A stretch of 64,000 bases of DNA, taken from contig NW_024609835.1 of assembly GCF_016920785.2 (NCBI RefSeq), positions 175,064,798-175,128,797 on the forward strand, written 5' to 3'. Positions 53,977-64,000 of the stretch are shown here, one piece after another. This DNA comes from Ixodes scapularis. Taxonomy: Eukaryota; Arthropoda; Arachnida; Ixodida; Ixodidae. The notes beneath the pieces are model-generated. The model saw only the letters and a program-made list of their open reading frames with translations. It ran no database searches and had not been told where the DNA came from. A program made the position numbers and the translations under genes. The number at the start of each line of letters is the position of its first letter. Position 1 is the stretch's first letter.

Positions 53977-56521
53977 CAGACCAGTCAGAGGCGCGTTCCG
54001 GGCACCATAATATATACTAACTGTTTTAACGCGTTTGAACGCCGGAACCAGCGTGCAACGTTCGAACGCGAGGCAGAGCGCGAGGAGTATAGATGACGCT
54101 CTCGTTCGTCCTGACGGGCGGGAGACAGTGTGCACGTAAGACAATTCGAATTCCAGTTAGCGTCTACCTACTATCCTCCGATCGGAGCGCGTAGGTTTGG
54201 CTCCCCTGTGCACTCTGACATCCTCTTCCCCCTCAGTCTATTTCCGTGCAAGCAAACTGCTTTTCTAATCGAGTCTCCCTTTTCGTCCGAGATTAATGCT
54301 CACCGTTCGCGCTGCGGACTTCCGATCGGCAGCAGCGAAGTTTTGATGCTTATATTTGTGGCTCGGCGAAAGACTAGATCGAGATAAGAGCGACACGACC
54401 GGTTTATCAGTACACGGTCTGTGTGTGATACACGTGCTCCGAAAACGCGTCGGTAATCCCGTGACCTTAATCCAAACGGGACCTTGTCGTCCAATTCTTT
54501 TACACTTTTTTTATAGTTTGTGGTTGTTGTGTTTGAACCTTACTAGCGTCTTGATGGATGAGGTTGAGACGTGTTGCAAGCGACGAAGTCGGGCCCTCGC
54601 GAAGAGTGTTTCTTTACTCGTCGTAATGAGAAAAAGGGGGCAACGGATGGGTGTAAGCTAAATTAGAATATTGATATCCACTTATTACCCAACGGTTTGT
54701 AGGTCATCCCTGCCAAGTCGAGCTGTTTGATCACAACTCGCGTGACGTTGGCTCAACATCATAACCAAGATGCTCGTGTTGCGACCGCTTCTCTATACGA
54801 CGAGAGGGTTGCTAAGACAACCTAGGCCCGCTCAACGCGTCGGTCGAACGGAAGGAATTGTGACCCCATAAATCACACTTAGACGCAAATGTCTGCTCGG
54901 TGCACGCTTAGGGCTCGCATAAGTGATTATCCTAACGGAGGCGTGCCCGATCAGCTCTTTCCAGTCTACCTACGCACGAAATCAGAGGGCGGACGTTTTC
55001 GCAGTACCAAACGAAGCCCGTGTACGTACGTCTTCACTTCCCTCAATGCTAAAAAGCTGGGAGCTTGAGCTTTTTCGAGCGGATGCGGACTTTTAATGCG
55101 CGAGTGGCATTGCAGCTAGTTGAGGATCTTTATACGTAGCTTGTATATGCTTTAGATTTCGATTGGCTTAGAAAGAATGCTAAGCCGAAGAGACAGGGTT
55201 TCACAGAGTCGCTTTCGCATGCATACAGGGAAGCTAGGAGGAAAAGCCCGCCTCCGGTGCGAACCCGTCACTCATTCGTTATTATCCTATGCACAACAAA
55301 ACCTCACATAAAGTGCGAATACGTGCACGCGAATCACAAATGCCGTACCCTGTTTCTCTAACAGTAAATAATTTAAAAGCGTAACTGTAACCTGGGGGAG
55401 GGGGGGGGGGGGAGGATTTGTGAGCCATTTCAAGGATGGCGTTGCAATTATCCACATTTTTGTTTCTTCTCGCCTTTGGGCTTCTAATTAAATTCTAATG
55501 AGTATCCCTCTGAGAATTTATGCGAACGCTTCTGAAAATGTTTTTTGTTTATTTTTTTTTTTGTGTCAGATGTATATTTTATTTATTTTTGTGCAAATGA
55601 TTTATTCGTTATGTAGAATTAAGGTAGCGCGTATGTTTAATTATCTCTAGGTTGTTTCATGAAAGTGTCTCTCTCTCGTCACCCTTTACCCGTATCCCAG
55701 TTCATCGAACTGAAACAGCCCATGCCGCTAGATTCTGACATGCCTGAGTGAAGCAAACATTACGTCAGGCATACGTTGCAACAACAGCAACAGCCGTATT
55801 ACGATAGTTTTTTTTTTTTTTTATTTATGTTTTCAAGTTTCTAGAAAGTCGTTTAAATCAAACCTATAAAAACCGACACTTTTATTTTTATTTCCACATT
55901 GGGAGATATTGATTCGTCGACCTATGTTGCTATAGAAGATTGGCAAGCTTCCAACTGTGGCAGCAGCCATAAATATTTGGTTCCTTTCCTTTCATTCCCC
56001 TTCAATGCTAACAACAACAACAGATACTGGTGAGAGTGCCCGCGATAGCGAGAGATTTGCCGACGAATTTCTCTCTCACTGACGCGTCCGTAAATCGAAT
56101 CCTGCGATATAGTATCTGGAGTCATTTCACTGGATAAGCAGACACAGTGACCGGTTGCCAATATACCGATGCTGATTCGCATCCCAGATCTCAAAAACCG
56201 TGTCAATTTTGTCCTGGTACAGATAACACGACGCCAGAGAGCGCAGCAACAGCATATTGATGCTTTTCTACCGCGGCGCCAGAAAGAAACAAGAACGAAA
56301 CCCCAACTTAGTTTGAGGCTGATTCACCCGCAAAATTATACGCACCATGACCCATATAAAAACAACGCGAACATAATCTGTAAGTTCGATTCACATGGCT
56401 CGTCAACTACGCGTCGGTAAATATATTAAGAGTGTCTTCGCGGTTGCGTCCCTTTTTATGGAGTTAAAATATATATTCAGTCCTGATTGAATATATTTTT
56501 CTTAATAATATAGAACATTGT
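53977..56521. other. interval with nothing firmly recognised
   Basis: GGTTCGCACCGG on the minus strand near 55256 is a B-box-like word. G and T runs occur at 55395 and 55809. Open frames have no motif. Confidence 0.35.
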
Positions 56522-57140
56522 ATTTCCTACCGTACAAGTTATAGTCACTGCCGATGACGCAGCATTATTTTTCAAAGGCAATACATGGGACGCGATTGAA
56601 AAGACTTCGAACCGTATACTATCTCAACTAAAGTTCCTAGATAAGAGCTTCCTAAAAGTAGCGACATTCTTTGAAGCGCCGACTGCGTGATGGTGCAGCT
56701 TTTAGGGAGCGAATGGCGGTGCACAGCTGAACACTGAACTGAATGATGCCATTTGCATTATTCGTTTTTGTTACTTGTAAAATGAATTAACAAGGGACTT
56801 TACTCTCAACTACATCTATCGACAGAAATAAAAAAAGATTACGAATTAACGCAAATAAAGTGCACGCTATTTTGTGCTAAAAAACATGGCAATTGAATCT
56901 AACGTGAATATCATTTTAGATGGGGACGTAATTGAGGTAGTAGGGGCCTTCAAGATATTAGGTGTTGCATTTACGGACAATTTATTATAGAATGAGCACG
57001 TCGACTACATTCATAAAAAAAAAGAAACAGAAGGGTTTTAGGTACGTGTCCAGATACCGCACAACGTTTGACCTCATCAGTTAATATTCAGTGGTCTTGT
57101 GCAGTCATACTTTTTTCATTGTCACCTCGTATATGATAGC
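56522..57140 (+). pseudogene. LINE reverse transcriptase remnant
   Basis: The plus frame reads VQVIVTADDAALFFKGNTWD, then AIEKTSNRILSQLKFLDKSF. The ADD (56550-56558) is RT box with Y changed to T. After an insertion of about 170 bases without matching residues (56660-56830) it resumes with KVHAIL and LDGDVIEVVGAFKILGVAFT, then a TAG and NEHVDYIHKK. The box and the later 'K.LGV.FD..L.W..H' pattern are typical of Jockey-like non-LTR RT. Multiple stops and a split make this a dead copy. Confidence 0.7.
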
Positions 57141-57610
57141 CACTCCCCTGCAAAATATATAAAAAAAATCTGACTCTGAAAAAAAAGATGAAAAACAAAA
57201 GTCATACTTTTATTACACAAATACTCGTTTTCCTCAATTTCAGGTTGGTAGAGATACGAATCTTCATTATTACCGGCTCCTATTATCGTTAAAGCAATAC
57301 TAAAAATAAACATAGTTTTTTTTTACAGATATCGAACTCAACTAAAAAATCTCATCACCTCTCACACACGGCCATGTGAAGATTGGCATGTACCTACCCC
57401 CCCCCCCCCCCCTCTCCGCACAAACCACAGTATCGCATGCATCAGATGTATTCTACCATCTTTATTAAACATATTGAATCATAAAAACCTCAGCCATAAT
57501 TGTTCATTTAATGACTTTCTGTTGATATTATCTACCTTATAATATGTGTTATTTTTGTAACGTATTGTGTCAAATAATGCAGGCCAAAAAAAATACCTCT
57601 GTACATAAAA
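57141..57610 (+). pseudogene. LINE ORF2 C-terminus and 3' end
   Basis: Continuing the same element, 57418-57540 reads TNHSIACIRCILPSLLNILN, then NLSHNCSFNDFLLILSTL and a stop. This resembles the tail (Y....R.IP.LLN.....) of tick and insect Jockey-like proteins. A C run at 57396-57412 interrupts the body. Confidence 0.5.
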
Positions 57611-58798
57611 GTAAGCAGGGACGTTGTTATTTCACTGCGTTAAATGAGTGCTGAACGCAAACTGCAAAAGCCAGGGCCTTGTCAAGCTGCACTTGCTACA
57701 GTTTTTTTTTTTTGCCCCAGCTACCATCTTTTTCTGGGAAAGAGAAAAGAGTCGTATTTTTCGCTCAAAATGTGCGAAGAAACGGAAGCATAGCTGTAGC
57801 ACGGTTGCGCGATTCGGGAGAAGTGTTGCCGTTGCGTACCTGAGGAAGGAGATGCGACGTGGTAAATTCCTATACCTGTCCTGATTGGCGTATAGTGGAT
57901 GCCACTGACGACTGCCACCAGTGATCCGTAGAGTAAGTGGGTAAGCCCGGTGGAAGATTATAAAACCCTCCAACATTACGCGTAGCAACTGGAAACTGCC
58001 GAAGTGGGATTTCGCATAACGCGAGTAATGTTTTGAAACAAGTCTTTCAAGCAGACGACACGACGATTTACCCTCTGTTGCGTAATTTTTGGCGGGACGC
58101 CGGGGCTGCCCTCTTCATTTGTCCTCGCTCGCTTTGCACGGCACGGCGTACGTAGTCCCGACTTCCCTCTCCTTGCAAAAAAAGAAAGTTTTTTTTTTTT
58201 TTTTTTCTTTCGCGCGACGGCGACGACGGGCGACGAGGACAAAATCTATAGTGCAAAGTGTCGACCCTAAAGCTGTCGCTTCAAAATAATATTGATCGAT
58301 TGATTGAAGTTACCCATTATGATTTCCCAATTATACTCGTTGTCACATAAAAAATAAAAAAATAGAGGAAGTTTTGTGCTTTATTTACGCGTTGCGGAAG
58401 CGGTTCTTACAATATTTTGCTGTCGATGGAAGAAACGATGTCTTTGCCGTTTGAAACGTAAGCCATCTTGATAAAACAACGTAAAGGCAACCTAAGGGGC
58501 ACGTATACATATATCTTAACACATGAAAGAGAAAATAAGAAATTTACTAGACCGGACAGGTCTCACCGGCCTCAAAACGTTGTGTAATTTTGACGTGGAC
58601 GCACACTCCCAGACATAGTCAGTTTGTCTTATGAAAGTACGTCGTTATAGTCAGTGACAGGTTAAAAGTAAAGCGGAAGCTCCTCCCACCTCTTTCCAAT
58701 GGAGAGGAGCTATCCTCTTCTACAGCGTTCGGTCTGCTAAAGTGAAAAAAGGCGCGGGCTTGTATTTCTCATCAGTCCACCATCGTTCGACGAAATTT
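57611..58798. other. interval with nothing recognised
   Basis: Contains T runs near 57705 and 58190. TTTTTTCACTTTAGCAGA near 58735 (minus strand) is shared with 19470-19490. Confidence 0.35.
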
Positions 58799-58991
58799 TA
58801 AAGGCCGGTTCTCACATGCAGCGAAGCGCTGATGTAGCGCTCCTCACGTGCCGTCAGCTACTTATCGTCTGCCATGAGCAACAGTTTTGACGGTGCGATA
58901 CAAAGCTGGTGAACGCTCCCATCAGTACGCGCTTAGCGCGAGGTATGCGCTATGCTTGTAGCGCTCCGCTGTATGTGGGAACAGGCCTTAA
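58799..58991. mobile_element. MITE with AGGCCGGTTCNCACA ends, TAA duplication (copy 2)
   Basis: The element occupies 58802-58988 (187 bp) between TAA duplications (58799-58801 and 58989-58991). The ends AGGCCGGTTCTCACATGCAG and the inverted CTGTATGTGGGAACAGGCCT differ at three positions. The interior is rich in AGCGCT words, as in 26914-27129. The PIF/Harbinger-type duplication is clear. Confidence 0.82.
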
Positions 58992-59059
58992 CTTGTCTAA
59001 GTCGAAGCTTCGCTTTATCTACACATTCATATCTCTAATCATGAGACGGCAAAGAGAAA

Positions 59060-59336
59060 GCTGATGCCGCTTAACTCGCCGTCCGTGCTGAAGTCGTCCG
59101 CCAAACGTAACGATCCGTCACCGGCCCAATCAAATCGACTCGCGTTTATTCATCGTGCGCGAGCATCCTTCGCACACCTCGCTGCGCCCTATCGCTTCGG
59201 CGCTCCCCATACGAAGAGGACGACAAAAACGCCATTGAGACTCCAGGGGTTGGCACGAAGGGCGCATCGAGAGGAGCGTTGCGCAAGGGCGGAAGCGTCC
59301 TTCCACGAGGCGCACACACAGTGGTGCACATACGCC
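59060..59336. other. moderately GC-rich interval, nothing recognised
   Basis: A 144-codon plus frame (59064-59498) runs into the MITE that follows. Codon content looks chance-like. Confidence 0.3.
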
Positions 59337-59530
59337 CCGTTCACCCCTAAGCTGACAGTGCCGCGGGAGTTACGCGTTCACCGGTTCAATCAGCCGCCTC
59401 CCTTTCATTACCGGACCCCGCTTTGTGCTCGAAGGTATGGTCGGGAGCGTGATCACGTGGCAAAAGACGGACGTATGATTGGCCCGTCGAGCACGTAGTT
59501 TCCACCGCACTGTCAGCTTAGCGGTGAACA
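59337..59530 (+). mobile_element. MITE with CCTAAGCTGACAG ends (copy 2)
   Basis: The ends CGTTCACCCCTAAGCTGACA and the inverted TGTCAGCTTAGCGGTGAAC are longer and better matched than in copy 1 (17102-17270). Internal blocks CAATCAGCCGCCTCCCTTTC and GAGCGTGATCACGTGGCAAA are shared. Confidence 0.78.
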
Positions 59531-59639
59531 GAGTACGGGCTCAGCCCGGGCGCAATTCAGCCGGAACGGGGCTTGGCTTTGAGTCGCATGTTCCACATGA
59601 GGCAACATGGCCGTGCCAACGGACGGTTGCCACAGCCTC

Positions 59640-59775
59640 CTTCCTAGCTGGCTGCCGGGACGTGCTAATTAGGCGCTTGCACTAATTGCCGACTCATTGT
59701 GGCGGCCTGGGCCGCGCTGCGATAATGCCGCGACGTTATCGGCGCCATCGGCGGCCGTCAATTGATTAGGCTGTG
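59640..59775. promoter_or_regulatory. possible conserved non-coding element
   Basis: GTGCTAATTAGGCGCTTGCA, CTAATTGCCGACTCATTGTG, GATAATGCCGCGACGTTATC and CAATTGATTAGG form a dense cluster of TAAT/ATTA homeodomain-type words inside GC-rich sequence. It is not repeated elsewhere in the window. Role inferred. Confidence 0.3.
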
Positions 59776-60339
59776 CACGCCGCACCCGCGCCGGACACCT
59801 CGTTAGGCAGGCGGCCCACCACCGAAACCACTGCATGCATGCGGCGGACGCCTGCCGGGCCACAGGGGCGCCTGGACTTTCCGTTCGGAGGAAAACGGCG
59901 GCCGCGGGGTATTGTTTTGCGTAAACGTCGAGTTGAGGGTCAGAGTGACAGTAAACTCGCCCTTGTAGTCCGGAGCTTGCGGCGATAGGAAGTCGAAAAG
60001 TTTGAGCGTTCGTTTGTATGCACCGATAAAGCTATCGTGAACAGCTAACTGCCTTGATGTATACAGTGCATGCAATAATGTCTGTTGGAGACTCCAGCGA
60101 AAGTTAGTTCCATTTGCGCCACCGGGGCTCTAGCGCCTCGATCGCAAAACTGTGGCACAAAAGACGGAGTACAGACGCTGAACGTGCGCCTTCCTGTTTC
60201 CCTCTTTTTCATTTTATGTACACAAACTCTGGTTTATAACTCACAGCTTGATGTGTTTTGTCAACACGTCGTCACGAATGCCCTATTCAGACGTTCGCAT
60301 TGTGTTTGCTCTTAACGTTTTCTTTTTTTTGTGTGTGTG
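59776..60339. other. interval with nothing recognised
   Basis: GC-rich to 59960, then mixed. No supported gene. Confidence 0.35.
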
Positions 60340-60590
60340 TGTGCGTGTGAAGGTACAAATTTCTGGCAGTTCAAGGAAATCTGCAAGGGATCGAAGATGA
60401 CGTGGCCTGTACAAGCAGGTTGAGCAAGCGTGTCGTTATAAAGTTGCTTACTGCTTTGTGGAGCGTCTAAGATCATTCTCCGAAAACCCTGGGGATGACC
60501 GGTTTTCCGTCTGAGGCGGGCACACTGACCAATAACGTGTATTAGATCCAAGCTCGTGTCATATACTGGACCGGACCGACACTTTCCCAT
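60340..60590 (-). pseudogene. probable LINE ORF2 C-terminal remnant
   Basis: The minus frame reads SGPVYDTSLDLIHVIGQCAR, then LRRKTGHPQGFRRMILDAPQ and a tail ending ISLNCQKF. The D..H.+..C..LR..R pattern and the P..L.D.L..PA....V..FL-like tail resemble the zinc-knuckle end of arthropod LINE proteins. It is cut off upstream by a TTTC microsatellite (60596-60620) and downstream by a GT run (60330-60350). Confidence 0.4.
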
Positions 60591-61369
60591 CCTGCTTTCT
60601 TTCTTTCTTTCTTTCTTTTTTTACCGGATGCGTTACCTTGAATTTGTGTGCTGTGGAGATGATTCACTCTATCGCGAGTTTCAGCAGCATATACTATACC
60701 CTCCCTTGTGGTGCTTCTTCACCTCCATAAGGTGAGGTTCTGTCGTAGTATTTAATGCCAATAGAATACAAAATTCAAATCTCTGATGCATCTCTTAAGC
60801 CACGTATGGTTATCGTACGTCCATCAACAAGATGCCGTCATTTCGAGAAGCAGTATCGCGCCCCACCGATGACGTGAAACTCGCCATTTAACGTCTGGCT
60901 AGAGTTAACAAAATGTCGAGAAATGTCGGAATTTTCGCTAACCTATAGACCGACTCAACTCTCTCACGTCACCACATACCACTGCGGTGGCGCTGCTGTC
61001 GGCACTGCGCATGCGCAGATGCCTCAGGCGAATCTGGTTTCTGCGCACGTGCGCACAATTTCTGCGCACGTGTTTACAAACGCGGCCTTGTTTGCAAACA
61101 GTCTGTTGGTGTATAGCTTGAAGGAAGGGAAAAAGATGTGGTCGTAAAGCTGTGAGAATAAAAGCTCACGCAGCGACGAAGCCAGACACGTGCAAAATCT
61201 CATGTGTGTATGTTTCGTTGAAGAAGAATTGAATGAAGGTAACAGTTTTTGTTTCGAATGCGTCGCGTAAAGAAGTCGCAATTTGCTCATGTTATTTTTT
61301 TCTCTAAATTAGTGACGACGTCGAAAAGAAAATTTAGGTTGTGTGTAGGTTTATACAACCTATAACTTA
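60591..61369. other. interval with nothing firmly recognised
   Basis: 61008-61070 repeats CTGCGCACGTG and GTTTACAAACGC words also seen near 23345 and 50568. No supported gene. Confidence 0.35.
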
Positions 61370-61620
61370 GTCTGCCTCAAGGGGCGACGAGTCTCCCAGC
61401 TGTAGATGAGAAACTTAGCCAGTGCAGTACAACCGCTAGCCTGGGGTCTTTAACGTGCACCAGGCTGTAGTGATACACGACCGCACGCCGGTACGATGCT
61501 CATCCAGATCGAAACGGGCAGGGGTGGGGATTCAACCCGGGATTCCTGGGTTATCCAGCGCCAGCTTTCGCTCCATGTGCTCCGAGCTGGTGTGCGCTAG
61601 CCTACTCGGCCACCGATCCC
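61370..61620 (-). mobile_element. tRNA-derived SINE, family A (copy 3, most complete)
   Basis: The minus strand starts GGGATCGGTGGCCGAGTAGG (A box TGGCCGAGTAGG), then CGCACACCAGCTCGGAGCAC, B box GGTTGAATC (61528-61536), ATCTGGATGAGCATCGTACC, GTGCACGTTAAAGACCCCAG and GCGGTTGTACTGCACTGGCT. It ends ACTCGTCGCCCCTTGAGGCA. The tRNA-like head and boxes show Pol III origin. Confidence 0.9.
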
Positions 61621-62809
61621 ACACGACGTCGAATATCGCCAACACTTCGTGTACTGGTTCTAGAAAAGACTGAATTTTTTCTTTATTTTTTTTACGCCCT
61701 CTAAAAAAAAAAAAAAGATTTTGCTGAAAAAAAAAACAAAAAAACACATTTATGGTTTGCCCGTGTTTAAGGGAGAACCTTCCAATTTTACCCGTATATA
61801 ACCTAGTTAGCTCTTCTCTTAGTAAGCGCGCTGTAACTCCGTAATGACCGCACCATCATTCAAAGACAAAAAGAAAATGGCAAAACTAAAAGGCGGTAAA
61901 ATGTTGTTTCCAAGATGATTCGCACCTGAGAGGACGGCTCTATAGGCATGTTTTGCCTGCGGTTCAGCCCATCGCCGCTGCATCTTCGACCACCGATCGT
62001 GTCGTGCGCCGACCCAAGTGGGTGATAACAGGTTGTGCGCGGGAGATCCCGAGGCGAATTGCAATCATTCGCTCGTTGGGCTGGTGGAAGCGTAGCTTGG
62101 CACATTTCGGCGGCAAAGCGACAAAAAGCAAAAAAAAAACAACAAAAAAAAACAATCTTTTTGGTTTTTGGGGAACCGACCATAGAACGGTGAAAGATTC
62201 CCGTTGCGTTTGGTTCAACGTCTTCGTTGCGTTGATTTGGTGCCATTTTCTACACTTTGCATCGTCCTCACGGTATCGATGATAACTCACGAGTTTGGTG
62301 GAACCCAATTGTTTTTACTTATGCGAATGCCCATACAGAAAAAGCGTTTTCCAAAGCTATACTGCGAGCAAGTGTTCAAAAACAGGTCTCTGGCTCATGG
62401 GAACACAAGGACGAGCGCGCCAACTTCAAAGGGCAACACAGAGACCGCGAAGGTAACGTTGCCGCTAAGTGAGCTCGTGATGACGACACTGTGCGTGGCG
62501 TCATTAGCTGAGGCCGGGGGGGGGGGGGGAAGGGGGGGGGGGGTAATGGGAACAGAAGCACATAGGCACATCTCGAAAGTAAACATACACACTAGGTGCG
62601 CAAAAAGTAGACGAACTTTCTCGCCGTATAGACCCTTCGCACGCGTCAGCCGCCATCTTGAGTTGCGGAAGTTCCGGTATTCGAGACAACATCCATTTCT
62701 TCTCGCCATACCACTGGGAGGTGCTCGCTTTTTAATCGCGACTGTCTATCTTTCTTGTTTTGCGTCTTATATATTATTTTACTTCTTCCAGTTTGTAATG
62801 TCTTATAGT
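61621..62809. other. interval with G runs, nothing recognised
   Basis: G runs lie at 62516-62528 and 62531-62543. The long frames through this region (207 codons plus, 128 and 114 codons minus) are low complexity or unrecognised. Confidence 0.35.
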
Positions 62810-63013
62810 TTAGACTATAAGCGCTAAAACACAACGGACAAGAGAAAGGGACTAACGCCACAGAGTGCTACCTGCAGCTGAAGTTTACTCATGAAAAAAC
62901 CTAAACATACACACCGTGAAATCAAGACATGTTATGAAAGAACTGCAACATCATCACACCAATACTTATCCATCTATCATTTTTACTTTTTGAAAGGTTT
63001 TAAAAAGGTCACC
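62810..63013 (-). mobile_element. Penelope-like element 3' untranslated remnant
   Basis: This lies downstream of the minus-strand PLE frame. It contains GCGCTAAAACACAACGGACA and CTGCAGCTGAAGTTTACTCA on the plus strand, the same words as in the remnant at 15700-15780. Confidence 0.5.
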
Positions 63014-63634
63014 TCAAAGTAACACAGGGCTATTGATGGAACGCTGACACACGTGCCTCCAACGCACTTCGTTATGAAGAACGCCATTGTAGTTTTGTTT
63101 CAGTTTCTGGCCAAGAAGTTGTGAAATATTCGGGACACACCCACATCTGTTACAGTGTATTGCCATATTTCCCGAGGGTGACGATTTTACTGACAGTGCG
63201 GGTTCCTTAAGACTGTCATTTATACAACGACCCGATTGGCCTATGTACGCTCTGCCACGTGATAAATGAACCTTCGCTGCACTCCGCATACCTGGTTTAT
63301 ATTTCGTCTTACATACTACGATAGTTATCATGCCTCGTCCTACTTTTCCAGAGAGTCTGCCCGATTTTTGAGGAGCTGAGAGTAGCACAGAGACCCCATG
63401 TTTTTGCCCCACTTTCTTTACTCGGTGGCTCACCTTATGCACATAAAGTATCACCACTGGTCTACGCCCTGGGTTCTCTCTTACACCACCACACCCTCCC
63501 CGAAGTTTCTTTAGCAGTCCCTCTGCCACCCTCACAAGGAACGTAAGTGGGAAGCCTCCCTCCTCCAGATTTACTACCTGTAACATAAAGCTATCTCCCA
63601 TCCAATGTGGGCAGGACTTCGTTGAGGAAGCCAT
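63014..63634 (-). pseudogene. Penelope-like element C-terminal GIY-YIG endonuclease fragment
   Basis: The 206-codon minus frame contains VVILYVHKVSHRVKKVGQKH, VSVLLSAPQKSGRL, then the GIY-YIG-type segment SRGRAYIGQSGRCINDSLKE and SVKSSPSGNMAIHCNRCGC, ending near the family C-terminus. The AYIGQSGRC core plus HCNRCGC cysteines match the endonuclease of a PLE lineage clearly different from the one at 691-2625. The start MASSTK is not the true N-terminus, and the RT domain is missing. Changes such as the lost residue pattern at YKPGM (normally a hydrophobic-LSCG stretch) suggest decay. Confidence 0.75.
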
Positions 63635-63669
63635 CAGGCACGTAGAAACAATGCCCTTCTACGTGCCTG
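63635..63669. repeat. tight palindrome at the PLE fragment edge
   Basis: CAGGCACGTAGAA and TTCTACGTGCCTG are exact inverted repeats around 9 bases, directly at the 5' edge of the PLE frame. CAGGCACGTAG is also the start of the TIR element at 31181. Confidence 0.7.
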
Positions 63670-63731
63670 AGGTGCACTGCCTCTACGTGACAGTTCTTTC
63701 ATCACATCTTTTGATTTCAGTGTGTGTGTAT

Positions 63732-64000
63732 ATACAGGGTGTTCTTTTTTTTATATTCTTACAGATTTGTTTAAAAACGAGCCATCAAAGATACACTTAT
63801 GCGGTTCGTGCGTGTGAGTTATACGCCCGGGGGGACATTATGGGGGTAGCTCATCTTTGCGATAAGTCGGCTAATTAATTAAAATTCGTGAATTAACTAT
63901 TTAATTTGTGAAAATGGTCATATAGTTCTAATTAGAAATTTGCCGAGCGTCGTCCAAAACCCCTCAATTAGTAATTTTTAGAAAGACTTGGAGCGCGTGA
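63732..64000 (+). mobile_element. DNA-transposon left end, continues beyond the window
   Basis: TATACAGGGTGTTC begins an AT-rich body with TTTAAAAACGAGCCATCAAA. ACAGGGTGT-type ends are common in arthropod DNA transposons. The other end is outside the window, and no coding sequence is visible. Confidence 0.4.

Noticed and set aside
61964..62308. Minus frame with RMIAIRLGISRAQPVITHLG, considered as a transposase helix-turn-helix
   Set aside because: The resemblance is vague, the frame ends soon after, and no catalytic motif or inverted repeats were found.
62204..62827. 207-codon plus-strand ORF
   Set aside because: It crosses G runs (62516-62543), has no motif and switches composition several times, so it is most likely chance.

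Overview
The window looks like arachnid, most probably tick, nuclear DNA. It is low in genes, has GC-rich islands scattered in AT-rich sequence, and is full of decayed transposable elements. The diagnostic elements are Penelope-like elements (PLEs), a tRNA-derived SINE closely resembling the tick Ruka family (34988-35226), a second tRNA-derived SINE in three minus-strand copies, and many foldback MITEs. Nothing prokaryotic or viral was recognised: no operons, no rRNA, no intact tRNA gene, no CRISPR array.

Layout. 1-3300: a nearly intact PLE whose 5' part is inverted. It has reverse transcriptase (RT) and GIY-YIG domains, one nonsense codon, and a hammerhead-like core before its 3' (TA)n tract. 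4224-4961 and 21382-21957: two internally deleted hAT transposons that keep transposase C-terminal codons. 7863-30270: MITEs, one LTR-like block, foldbacks, (TA)n tracts, GC islands and a few candidate exons (12536-12697; 20312-20399 plus 20511-20573; 26355-26404). 31181-35640: a terminal-inverted-repeat element, a LINE 3' end, tandem repeats, a 363-bp TIR element, the Ruka-like SINE and a repeat block. 38850-39339: an LTR on the minus strand. 42659-43411: a MITE carrying a second, 538-bp foldback inside it, next to a LINE tail. 44850-45640: a GC island with a candidate first coding exon and splice donor. 52440-64000: more PLE, LINE, MITE and SINE remnants, ending in a PLE endonuclease fragment and a DNA-transposon end at the right edge.

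How the parts relate. The autonomous-type genes (PLE, LINE and hAT pieces) are all broken. The short non-autonomous elements (SINEs and MITEs) depend on enzymes encoded elsewhere. At least three MITE types are flanked by 3-bp TAA or TTA duplications, as PIF/Harbinger transposases produce. The hAT copy at 4224 has a perfect 8-bp duplication.

Host content is uncertain. The candidate exons rest on splice signals and open frames only, and no host protein was recognised. Several GC islands hold clustered TAAT/ATTA motifs that could be conserved regulatory elements. I did not find a convincing new biological system. The most worthwhile leads are the PLE ribozyme-like cores, the nested foldback, the candidate exons and the regulatory-looking islands.
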